This document shows positions 1 to 12,000 of a stretch of DNA of 14,494 bases, piece after piece. The stretch spans positions 1,465,804 to 1,480,297 of the forward strand of contig MU646309.1 of NCBI GenBank assembly GCA_026770585.1, in the 5' to 3' direction. The notes beneath the pieces are model-generated. The model saw only the letters and a list, made by a program, of their open reading frames with translations. It searched no databases and had not been told where the DNA came from. The position numbers were made by a program, and so were the translations under genes. Position 1 is the stretch's first letter; every line of letters begins with the position of its first letter. This DNA comes from Baffinella frigidus (taxonomy: Eukaryota; Cryptophyceae; Cryptomonadales; Baffinellaceae).

Positions 1-57
1 CCCCCCGCCGCAGCCATCCAACGAATCGATGAGCAGCAACTCCGGCCCGAACAGAGG
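1..57 (+). CDS. Exon 1 (5' end outside window)
   Basis: The exon is open in frame 1 from the first base and reads through IQRIDEQQLRPEQR, a charged, glutamine-rich helical-looking stretch. It ends at AGG|GTAAAC in phase 0. The intron that follows consists of telomere-like repeat, and the donor GTAAAC is itself part of the GGGTAAACCC repeat junction. It joins exon 2 in frame. No homology is recognised. Confidence 0.5.
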
Positions 58-3000
58 GTAAACCCTAAACATCCTTAAACCCTAAGCCCTCAACCCCAAT
101 CCCTCAACCCTTATTCCTAAACCCTAAACCATAAATCCTGAACCCTAAACCCTAAACCCTAGACCCTGAACCCTAAACCCTTAACCCTCAACCCTCAACC
201 CTAAATCCCAAACCCTAAACCCTGAACCGTTAATTCTCAACCTTACACTCTAAACCCTAAACCCTAAACCCTAAACCCTAAATCCTAAACCCTAAACCCT
301 AAACCCTAAACCCTAAACCCTAAACCCCAAACCCTACACCCTAAACCCCAAACCCTAAACCCTAAACCCCAAACCCTGAACCGTAACCCAGGCCAGCGAC
401 ATTGTCGGGGACGCGATCGGGTGGAAGTGCGAAAACTCCCTCGGTAATTCCGCACCCTCAACCCGAAACCCGAAACACCAAACCCGAAACTCGAAACCCT
501 TGAACCCTCAACCCTCAACCCTTATCCCAGAAAATGAAATCAGGCAGAAACTTTGCAGCACGCACAACTTTTTCTTGCTGGAATTGCACGGTGTGGGCGC
601 CGAGAGCATCCATCGATTTCCTTCGTAGCCCATCATGTGGGTGGGGGCGTGGGAATCGATTGATGCTCTCTGATTCCTAGCTCCTTCCCACTCAGATTCG
701 GACTCGCCATTATTGCGCCCCCCCCGAAATTTCACAGATTAATTTCAAGGGGGGAGGGGGTCAAAATTTACCTGTGAAATTTTGGTGGGGGGCGAAATAA
801 CATCTCATTCTGTTTTCCCGACGGGCAGATTTCGAGCATTCAGCCAACAGGAACGCTGCTCTCGTCCTCGATGACGATGATGACAAGCTCGGACCCCCTC
901 TCGCACCGCATGTCGGAAGTCGTCTGCATTCTCAAGCTCAATCTCGACGATAAGATACAGGTTATTCGAGCTCACGCGTTAGGTTGTTGGGTTTACCTTT
1001 CAGGTTATTAGGGTCTACGCTTTGGGTTTTAACTCTATATCCGCGTGTCGGAAGTCGTCTGCATTCTCAAGCTGAATCAGGACGAAACGATACAGGTTAT
1101 TTCCCACCCACTCGAGGCTGGATGAGGGAGTATTTTAAATGTGGGGTTGTTAAATTTAGTACCAGTCACGGGCAAGGTTGGTCACATAGCTGGGAAAATT
1201 CCCCCAGCTACGTGACCAAACGCCCCTATTTATGTGAAAATTACTACACACCTCTTTTTTCTTCACTTGTAAAAGAATCCATATTTTAAAATAGTCCCAC
1301 TTCCAGCCTCGAGTGATTATCGTCCCACACAGTGCGTTTCGCAGGAACGTTCGACGTGGAACCTTGTCGAAATGTTGTTTAATTGTACTGGACAGAGCAA
1401 TTGTTAATTAGTACCACGGACATAAATGGACCGATCTGCGAAGTCGACCGTGTGGTGGTGTGTGACAAGCTCGGACCCCCTCTCGCACCGCATGTCGGAA
1501 GTCGTCTGCATCCTCAGGCTCAACCAGAACGACACTATACAGGTTCCACTCAGTGGACTGCCAGGGTTTCTACTACGCTAGAATCAGCGTATAACGTGAC
1601 CAAGCTTGCACTAAAAAATGCTTAACGTTAATTGCTCCTGGGCAAGTTGACTTTTGATGAAAGGTTCGTAGTCCACCGTGTGGGTTAGATTGTACGCTTT
1701 GCAGGTTGTATCTTGCGCGCAGGAAACCTGGACCTCGAAGCCGTTGCTTAGATATACCCTCGTGGCCCTGGAACTGATTTAATAGGGTAACGGCCTGAAA
1801 ATGGGGTAGTTAGGCCTACGGCATTGCCTAGGACCTCCTACCGTAGGCCGAGACTTTTTGGTCCTAGGATCCCTCGGCCTACAGTAGGAGGTCCAAGGCA
1901 ATGCCGTATGCCTAACTACCCCATTTTCAGGCCGTTAGCCTATGAGATTGTGTGAGCATCTTCATGGAATTCGTTGCACACCCATAACTCGCGAAATCGA
2001 TTGGATAACTATGACTCGCGAAACCCTGGGCGAACAAAGCGCGATCTAACAGAGCATACCATATCGAGCTCAACCTGCGAGAGCCTACTCCTCAAGCCAC
2101 CAACAATCACGAGGCCCATAACCTACCGGCAAACCTACACCCCAAACCCTAAACCCCACACATCAGGAAAAGCTGCGGCAACGGAACACGATGGCAGACT
2201 CGCCACTGACGGCTGCCCAGCTTTTGTTTTGGTAGCTTGATCAGTAGCGAGGTGGACCTGCGAGAGCTTCCTCCTCAAGCCACCAACAAACGTGAGGCCC
2301 ATAACCTCAAGCCACCAACAAAAGCGAGGTCCATAACCTACCGACAAAAAAACAGGAAACGCTACGGCAGCGCATCACGATGACAGACTCGCCACTGACG
2401 GTTGCAAGACCTGACACGCCGGCGCAACGCTTCTTCCTCGATGATCTGTCCGTAGGGTCTGCTCAGGTAAGCCACACAGCGGGCGAAAATAGGCAAATAT
2501 GACCAAAATTCAAGACATTGTTGGTCACCTTATCCGTAGGAACCCCCCCTATTTCCCTACGGATTCCCTACCGTAGGGTCGTAGGTCTTATCGCTCAAGG
2601 GTTATTTGCTTCTTCCTCGATGATCTATCCGTAGGGTCCGCTCAGGTAACCACCAACCCTCACTGGCGGACCAAATCGACGATGTTCGACCTTTGGTGCA
2701 ACACAGTTTTAAACCTCCCAAAACCTAATCTTTGTACGAGATGGGACTTTATCCTTATTTGGTTTAGCCCGGCCTGACACGCCGGCGCAACGCTTCTTCC
2801 TCGATGATCTGTCTGTGGGGTCTGCTCAGCTACCCACCGCACAGTGGGCGTCCCATAAACGCAGACAACATAGAGATGGAAACTCCGACCCCCTCGAGAA
2901 CGTTCGGAGTTCCCAGGTGTCTAGCGCCATTATAAAAGGGTCTGCTCAAGTAAGGGTGGGCGCCCTAATTCCGGCGTCAACCCAATTTCAGCCTTCCTCG

Positions 3001-6000
3001 GCGATCTGTCTTTGGGGTCCGCTCAGGTACAACCAGCCCTCAGAGTGGGGGCAAATCGTCTTTTTGAGGGCCATGATTTGTACCAGAGGTCGTTGGAATC
3101 CGACGGCCGTGAGTACAAATCAAGGGGATTGAAAAAGGCGATTTGCTCCAAGTTTGAGGGCTGGTCATAAGGTTTCCCGGCCTGAAACACCGACGCAACG
3201 ATTCTTCCTCGATGATTTGTCCGTGGGTTCTGCTCAGGTAAGGCCACACAGCGGGCTACAAAGGGATTTTGGGCCCGATTCGGGCTGACTTTCCGTTGCC
3301 GTATCCGTGGGAACCCCCCTATGTCCCTACGGTATTGCCTACAGTAGGGGCTATGGATTATCCTCTTATGAGTTATTCACGAAACCCGTTTGTAGTCCGC
3401 TATGTGAAGTGGGCGCCCTAATTCCGGCGTCAACCTATTCCGGCATTCCGTATCACCCATACCGTATTTCAGTTCGACGCGTGAACTGTTAGGGTTTAGG
3501 GTTTAGGGTTTAGTGGGCTGCATGGACCCTCCAACGTTTCCGTTTCCCCTTGCTCCATGTGCCGGAGTCGAACACATCGCGCCACCCCAAACCCCAACCC
3601 CAAACCCCAAACCCCAAACCCCAAACCCCAATGCTCGGTACGGATCAGGCCGCCAATCACGCTCACGATTTCATGGTCAAACCCATGCTCATGAATTGCG
3701 GGCCCAATTTCATGCTCAAAATCGGGAAAGCCACGACGGGACCACTTATGGGCAAAATCGTGCTCATTATTTGCGGCCCGATTTTATGGGCATAATCGTG
3801 CTCATTTTTTGCGGCCCGATTTCATGGGCATAATCGTGCTCATGATTTCCCGGGGGGTGAGCAGATGCAGAACTGGTGGGGCGCGCTCGGCGAAGTCTTC
3901 GTGTTCATGGCCGAACCGTACGTCCCCACTCGCCTTCTTTGTCCTCGCACCCCGCCCAGCGGATTTTGAAGGAGTTTCTGAATAACCCCTAAGCGACATG
4001 ATATAGGCCCTACGGTAGGCACTAGCGTAGGGAAACAGGGGGGTTGATACAGAGAAGGTAGATGCAGAACTGGTGGGGGGCGCTCGATGGAGGGTTCGTG
4101 ATGATGTCCACTCATGAACTTAAATGATGTCCACTTATGAACTTTGGCGGAACAGTACGTTTCCAGCCGCCGTTTTCTTTTTTTTAATCTTTGCAACCTC
4201 CACACGGAGGTCACGTTTCCGAAAAAACTTTGTTCACGTTTCCGAAAACTGTGTTTTCGTTTTTTGAGGGGGGGCGCTCGGCGAAGTGTTCGTGTTCATG
4301 GCGGAACCGTACGTCCCCAGCTTAGGATTCACCCAGACGCCTTTTTCCTGGTTTAGGGTTTAGGGTTCAGGGATTAGGCAACCTTCCCTTGCAGCCTTCC
4401 TTCACAGGCCAGTTGATGATGTACCCAGGCGCATTGGGCCGTGCAGCCTTCCATCTTGCTCTGCGTCTTCTTCATTACTCTCGAGCGTAGAGATGAGGAT
4501 GCTGCCTTCTGGTGCACGGGAAGGCAGCATCCCATTGAAGCCTTTCTGTATCTCGCGTTCACGGCGGAACCGTACGTTCTCAGTGGCCTTTCCACGCAAG
4601 AGTGTAGAGCTGACTGGCTTACAGGAGAAATAGTCAGATCTGACTATTTTTTAAGTTCATAAGTGGACATTCTCCCCAGAGAAAATTTGAAAATTCGGAA
4701 AGTTGGTACAAATTCCGTGTGAACTGACTTGTTTTCTCAGGTCAGCCCTGCACTCTTGCGTGGTTGGTTTCCTTGCAACCTCCATACGGAGGAACGTATC
4801 GTCACGTTTCAGAAAAAAACTTTCCCCCAACTTGTGCAAGTCGCACGTTTATCGATCTCTCCTATGGAGATCGCTCCTCACTTCTGAACCTCGTGTCATT
4901 GTTTTTTCTGAACTTCTTTTCATTTGTTTGTTCTGAACCTCTTGTCATGTTGTTTTTGAGGCAGCGCAAGTCTGAAGTTCAAGAAAATCCCTGTAGAGAT
5001 CGCTCCTGTCACGTTTCTGAACCTCGTGTTTTGGTTTTTCGGGGGAGGCAGTGCCAGTGCAGAGTTCAAGAACATCCTTATAGAGATCGCTCCTGTCCCA
5101 CTTGGGAGTAGAGGGGAGTATTTTAAATGTGGGGTTAAATCAAATACCAGTCACGGGCAGGTTTGGTCACATCCCCGCTGGAATTCGAGCCGGGACGTGA
5201 CCAAACGCCCCTATTGTACGAAAATTACTACACACCTTTTTTTTTTCTGCACTTGTAAAGGACTTGTAAAGTTTGTTTTTTAAATACTCACGTTTCTAGC
5301 CTCGAGTGGTCACGTTTCTGAACCTCTTGTCATGTGTTTTTGGAGGCAGTGCCAGTGCAGAGTTCAAGAAAGACGATACATACATCGATCCTGTCAAGTC
5401 TCTGAACCTTTTGTCATCCAAGATGATAGTGGATGCATGCGTTGGAAACGAGTTATAATTATTTTGCGTTTTTGGCTGCAGTGGCAGTGCGGAGTTCAAG
5501 AAAGGCGGTACAGAAATCGCGCCGGAGCTTGCCGTACTCTTCGAGAAGATCGACGAAGATCAGGTAGAGCTATTCCGGTAGGACTTGTCGCGTTTTCGAA
5601 TTCGAGATTTCAAGATTTCAGACTTCAAAAAGTTTTAAAGGTCGTAAAACGTTTTAAAACACACTGTTTCAAATCGCATGGTACAAATGAAGTCTGAAAT
5701 TCTCAAATCCCAAATTCGAAAACGCGACAAGTCCTACCGGAATAGCTCTACCACGCAAGGCCCTTCGTGGAGCATTCCTGGCCCGTTCTTGGAGCCCTTG
5801 ATCCGTTCTTGGAGCCATTTTTTCTGAAAATCTACTTTTGAATACCCCCCCAAAGAGCCCTGCGTTGTGTCACCGCCCGGAAGCATTTCTGACAAAGTTT
5901 CGGTCGAAATTGCCTTCGAAGACAAACACACAGCGCCGAATTCGCAACGCTTTTGCTGTGGGATTTGTAGGCACATACGCCTGCCGTTGATTTGTTCACT

Positions 6001-9000
6001 CCTGTTTATTATTATTATTTGTTGTTGGTCAACGTGGCAGCATGTTGTTTTTATGCGAGTCTCTGATCGCGAAGCCCTCTCTCAGGACTCTCTGATTTCC
6101 TTCAAAGACGCCACCTCGTTCTTCGGTACTCTCTCCACTCCCACAAGTGTTGACTGCCTCCCACGATTGTTGAAAATTGTTGACTGCCGCCCTCGGAAAT
6201 CGACGACTGACGCCCACGGAAATCGACGACCCCACTCTGCACACCCGCCCAACCGAAGCCTGCGACCCACCAGCCTGTCGTGACGAGTTCTGATCGCTTG
6301 GAGTTGGTCGGAGGGGGTTCGGTGAGCCTCTCTTCTGAGGGTGTTGGGAGAGACCCTGCAACCCGCTAGCCCTCCAGCCGCTCGTCACGTGTTCGGTTGA
6401 CTTGGATGCGGTTCAAGGGGATTCGGCGGGCCTCTCTTCTGAGAGAGACGCACACGGGGGGGGGGGGGAGAGCGAGAGCGAGAGCGAGAGAAAAAAAGAG
6501 GGAAAGAGGGTCTTGGTGGACGCGCTCCGACATACCTGCCCTCCACACGAGGCTTTCCATGCGAACAGATTCATAAGTTAATTATTGGATTATTGCGCAG
6601 AAAACACGCCAAAAGTCAGCATTTGATCACGTTTCCGTACGGACATACGGAAACGTGATCATTTCCCCACAAATTTTAAAATGTTATTTTATTCTGTTCG
6701 CATGGATAGCCTCGTGTGGCTGTTCCATCGTTTTCATGTCACGGGGGTCGCGCAACTCGCGGAGGTGTTCATAACCTGTCTCCCTCCCCATCTCACGCTC
6801 GCCGCGTACAAACGTTTGCAAATCGACTTTTGAATAACCCCCAATACCATGACGTTTGAAAAAAAACCGGCACCAAAATTGACTTTTGAATAACCCCCGA
6901 TGCCAGGGGATGAGCAGTTCGCGGAAGTGTTCATGCATTGCCCCCCCTCTCATCCCACGCTCGCCGAGTACAACCGAACAACCCCAAAATTGACTTTTGA
7001 ATAGCACCCAATTTCAGGGGATGCGCAACTGGCGGAGGTGTTGATGCATTGCTTCCCTCCCCATCTCACGCTCGCCGTGTTAACACGTTCCGAAATTGGC
7101 TTTCGAATAACCCCCGATAGCGTTGGCTTGGATTCCGACGAACAGGATGTGGTGGGCCTCTGCTCTGAAGGTTTTGAGGATTTTGGTCCAGTTTTTGAGG
7201 GGTTTGGTCCTGTGGTGGGCCTCTCCTCTGCAGTTTTTGAGGGTTTTGGTGCTCTCAGTGTTTTGGTGTGTCGCAGGGGATGCGCAACTGGCGGGGGTCT
7301 TCATGCATCGCTTCCCTCCCCATCCAACGCCCACCGCATCCAATCGTCAGATTCATTTTCACGCCCCCCAATCGGACTTTCGAACAACCCCCAATAAAAC
7401 GTGTGAAACGTTTGAAAAGTGACTGTTGAGTAACCCCTGATACCAGGGGGTGCGCAACTGGCGGAGGTGTTCATGCATTGCTTTGCGAAGCAGCCTGGGA
7501 TGGACGGTATCGCGTGGCCGGACTTCATTTACCAGTCCCGCCCCTCCCGCCATTATGTAGCATACCAACTTACTAACTAACTAACTTACTTACTAACGGT
7601 CTAAGTAATTAATTAAGTAAGTAAGTAACCAACCAACTAACTAACTAACTCTTCTGGCCGGACTTCACTGTCCACTCCCGCCCCCCCCCCTCCTCGATTT
7701 GATCCTCTTCGGAAGCCAGTTACGAATCTCATCCGGTCAGGTATTTGATTTAAATGGTCCAGAGTCCCCCGAATGCACGAAATTTACTACACGTTTGATC
7801 ATACTAGTAATAATAAGGGCTTGACGTGACAAACGTGTAGTAAATTTCGTGCATTCCGGGGACTCCGAACCATTTAAATCAAACACCTGACCGGATGAAA
7901 TCGTCAGCAAAAGAGGGCCGCCTCAGGACGGAGTCTCGTGGCCGGACTTCACACTTACCAGTCCCGCACCTCCCACTACCTTCACTCGCGCCCTACTATT
8001 TACTGCCGGGTGGTGTGTCGGACACGTTTACCCACGGAGCAGCCACCGGGGGCTTCACGGATACAGTCCATCAAAACTATGTGTGCTAGAATCTTATCCC
8101 TTGCCCTGGATTCCAACCGGAATTTCGCCTCAATTCTAAGGCGAAAAGGACCTCGGCCGCTGCTAAGTGGACAGGAGAGTTTACTTCCGGGGAGTGTTTC
8201 GGACACTGGGATGGACGGTGTCTCGTGGCCGGACTTCACTTACCAGTCGCGCCCCTCCGACCATGATCTAACTTGCTGACTAACTAAGTAACTGTCGAAC
8301 TAACTAACTAACTAACTAACTTACTAACTAACTAACTAACTTAGTTACTAACAAACCAACTAACTCTCCTGGCCGGACTTGACTTACCTCTCCCGCCCCT
8401 CCCAGTAACCTCAACACCCCCAAACACCCTCGCCACCCTGATGTCAGTAAAAGTATGGATTATTTGCATTTGGGGCAATGGAAATTACCTTTTTGTTTTT
8501 GACTGTCACTAGTATGATCTAATCGTGTAACAATCTTAATTTGCCAGATGCAACTAATCAGTATGTTTAAAGAAACTTAGTTTGAGCCCTCTCTGGACGC
8601 CTTAAGTTTATGGACCGACGTCATAAGTTTAACTGGGCCTTTCAAGGGCCTCAGGCGCACTGACGGTCACGTGACCCAGAATCCTGCAGAAGGCGAGCAA
8701 GTGCTGACGGCCGTTGAGTTTGTACCAGGAAGTCGGGACGTGACCGATGAACTTTGCCATTCAAGCAGAAGGGCCGACCAAACCGGGCAGGGAGGAGCGT
8801 ACTTTAGTACCGGGGTGATTAGAGCTAAAACGTTGTTGGTGTACGTAAAAGTGACCGAGTCCGTCACGGTAGAGTGTCCGCTTTTGCCGGTTTAAGTTGA
8901 CATTCTGGAGCGTGGTAGAAGTCGGTTAGACCGGTCGCCTGTTTTTAAGACCGGGATTCGGGTCGCGCAGCAAGCCCCCCGCAGGGGCCGCCGGAGGCTC

Positions 9001-12000
9001 GTTAGGTCCTCCTCCAGTGGCTTGCCTCGCCTTGAAAGGCCCTTACGACGGCGTTCCTCCACTTTATACAAGTATCTGCTCTTTTCTTTTCTAAACTCGA
9101 CAAACTGAAGCAGGGATTACGAGGGCGGGGCGTGGGGCGCGGGGACCATGTGGATGGAGCTGCTCGAGGCCACGCACCTCCTACCCGAGAAAAAGCTCGA
9201 CAGCGCTCTCCGCATCCTGCAACGCCACAGGTGCATACCGCTGTCTCGGTCTATTAGGGCGAAGTGATTCGGTGAGTCCGGGCTCGTTTCCACTCGAATG
9301 TTGACGGATTTGTACCGGGAGCCCAGCATGTCAACTTGAGAATAGTCGGCCGTGTGGATGGAGCTGCTCGAGGCCACGCACCTCCCACCCGAGGAAAAGC
9401 TCGACAGTGCCCTCCGCATCCTGCAACGCCACAAGTTCTGCCTCTGTCTCAGTCTGTTTGGGCCGATTTGGTGGGCCGTGGCGCTTTGGAGCGGAAAGGG
9501 TGACGGGGTTGTGCCGCACACCCAGCATGTCAAATTGATGATAGTTGTTGAACCCGAGTGAGGCAGATAGTCGGTCAACCCGAGTGAGGCAGAGCTAGGG
9601 TGTGCTTGCTTCCAGAGACGTTCGCGCCTCCTGAGAATAATCGAGGCTTGGTAGGTATGCAACATCGAGGGTTGGTAGATACTAAACTTATCCCAGAGAA
9701 TCCCAGAGAACGCATTTAAAACGGCCTTTCTCTCCAACGAAATTTACTACCCAAATGTGTTACTATTACTATCATGGTCCAATCGTGTAGTAAATTTCGT
9801 TGGCAGAAAGGCTTTTTCTAATTACTTTCTGTGAGATTAAAACATGGCGGGTCTCGCGCAGCATCCGTGCGTTGATCGAGGCAGGGGGGTACGCAGTCCA
9901 ACGATGATGGCGATACTCTTCATAGGCGTGCGTCAGGGTTGCTCCTAGTTTGGTACCAGACCTGTCCTGGTGTGTAGACATATTATTATTATTATTAATA
10001 ATATTAATAATAATAATGAAATAATGGTTTCTACCGTGTTTAACATGGATTGACTCGCGCGCAGCATCCGTCCGTTCATCGAAGCTGGGGGCCTCGACAC
10101 CGCGAAGCCAAATGATGATGGCGACACGCTTCTTGGGGTTGATCGGGTGAGCTTGCCCACCAACACTGTGCGATTGACTATTGACTATGTGAGATTCGCC
10201 ATACACAGGGTGGGATTGACCATGCACAGGGTGAAATTGACCATTAAAAACAAGACTGACTATCAACAGAGTGAGATTGACCATCAACAGAGTGAGATTG
10301 ACCATCAACAGAGTGAGATCGACCACGAACAGATCCCAGGTGGGCCTCTTGGCGGGCCTCTTTTTCGCTTCAAAGATGACGGATTTGTACCGCACCTCCA
10401 GAATGTCAACTGGAGAAACGTCGGTGAACCCAACAGCGGCAGAGCTAGAAAGTCATGTGTATCACCGTCCAAAGTTGATGTTTCTCACCGTCCAAAGTTG
10501 ACGTTTCTCCAAAGTTGACGTTTCTCCAAAGTTGACGATTCTGACCGTTGCTTGATGCTTCTGCAGTTGGAGGCGGACACACCGTGGGACAGATCTGCAC
10601 TTGGTACCCTCCCCATCTCCTGCTCGCGTAGTATCCACCAACCTTCACGGCTTGGGCAACTCGAAAAAGTCAAAAACATCAAATCCCCTTGGAGGCAGAT
10701 CTGCACTCGGTACTCTTCCCATCTCACGCACGCCGAGTATATATTTACAGCGATTTTCACATATCCCTTATCTGCCGAAAAAGGTACGTGATCATTTTTT
10801 TTAGCAGGAATCAGGTGTAGGGATTCGAATTTAGCGGAGGACGGTTTTCCGGGTCTCATAAATCAGGAATTTCTCGGGTCGTTGAGCACCAATTACTCAC
10901 TTTGTTCAGCTTCGCGAGCCTGACAAGCTGGTGTTTTTTTCACAATTTTCCATTAAGAGGCGGCCTAATAAAAAAATGCCAAAGTTGACATTTGGGCCTT
11001 TTGACGTCTCAGGACGTCGCAGGCACTTAAGGGATAATGGCCACGTGCTTCCTAACATGGACACACCTCTTTGCCCTCGACGAAATGTATTGGATTCCCG
11101 TAAGGCCTCATCGATCTGCACTTGGTACCCTCCCCATCCCCTGCTCGCGTAGTATCCACCAACATTCACGGCTTGGGCAAATCGAAAAAGTCAAAAACAT
11201 CAAACCCCCTTGGAGGCCGTCGGAATCCGACGGCCTTCACGGGGATTCTTGGAGCCATATTTCCCGATTTGACCAGACTGTGAGGGTTGGTGGTACCCTC
11301 CCCATCCCCTGCTCGCTTAGTACATGTAGAGCGGTTTTCAAATCCGTTGGCCGCGTGAAAATACACCTCTTTGCGCTTGACGAAATGCACAATTTTGTTT
11401 TTTACCAGCAAGGCCTGATCGTCGTGGGTGCTCAGATGGCTCCACTGTCGAATGGCTCCAACTGCCTCTTGCGGAACAGCGTACTGCCCACCGCTGTTTG
11501 TGTGTGCTGCTACTCAACCACATCACTACACCTTACTGCTTGCACAGCGCTGTGTGTGCGGTGTTACTCAACCTCTTCAATCGACCCCGCTGCTTTCACG
11601 GCGCTGTTTGTGTAGTGGCAATCAACCACTTGAAGAAACCTCGCAGAGTTTGGCAAGGCCGGGTGTGCTCTGCTCGGATGAAGCAACCACTTTGGCGCCA
11701 AAAGTCAATATTTCAAAAGTTGATTTAACCTCGCTGCTGCGTGTGGCAGGGCTGGGTGTCTTGCTCGGCGCGGATTCGACTGGAAAGCCTGTGGTGCTCA
11801 AGGTGCGACGCCCCCATACTTCTTCTTGTTTTCTTCTTCTTCTTCCTTCTTCTTCCCCCCCCCCCTTTTTTTTTCTTCTTCTTCTTCTTGTTTTTCGTCT
11901 TCTTCTTCTTTGTTAGCCGCATAGTCTTCTGAAGAGTGATCAACTTCACAACCTACCACCGAGGCCCCCATACTTCCTCGCGCTTGGTATATCACAAAAA

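Noticed and set aside
306-518. Minus-strand ORF rich in FRVWGLG repeats
   Set aside because: Translation of the telomere-like repeat; not a protein.
1-530. True chromosome end
   Set aside because: The repeats are degenerate, interrupted by two in-frame exons, and the gene continues beyond base 1.
4441-4590. TBC (Rab-GAP) domain fragment
   Set aside because: Only a DEDAAFW-like string resembles it; there is no IxxDxxR or YxQ motif and no frame continuity.
5867-6283. 138-codon plus-strand ORF as a gene, possibly with a membrane segment
   Set aside because: Only 6041-6125 has good splice sites and fits the phase chain. The hydrophobic stretch (LICSLLFIIIICC) comes from the T-rich region before the exon 8 acceptor. 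An alternative exon at 5858-5966 fits in phase but has a GAG acceptor, unlike all others.
7654-8405. CRISPR-like array from the spaced exon 9 copies
   Set aside because: Spacing is irregular, copies are diverged, and the repeats match coding sequence next to them; the setting is eukaryotic.
8935-9042. tRNA gene or tRNA-derived SINE
   Set aside because: GGGATTCGGGTC vaguely resembles a B box, but there is no A box at the right distance and no cloverleaf; the stretch belongs to the 408-bp inverted-repeat element.
9117-9737. 206-codon minus-strand ORF
   Set aside because: It is the antisense of exon 10 and its duplicated copy; the internal repeat RMRRALSS reflects that duplication. Splice signals and exon order support the + strand.
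10065-10146. Ankyrin repeat in exon 11
   Set aside because: The IEAG..NDDGDTLL pattern is suggestive, but the flanking exons do not supply the rest of a 33-residue repeat, and the copy at 9862 is a decayed duplicate, not a second repeat in the protein.
9772-10395. 207-codon minus-strand ORF
   Set aside because: Its repeated segments are the 21-bp minisatellite read backwards, and it covers exon 11 in antisense.
11725-11949. Lysine/glutamate-rich minus-strand ORF
   Set aside because: A pure artefact of the (TTC)n tract.
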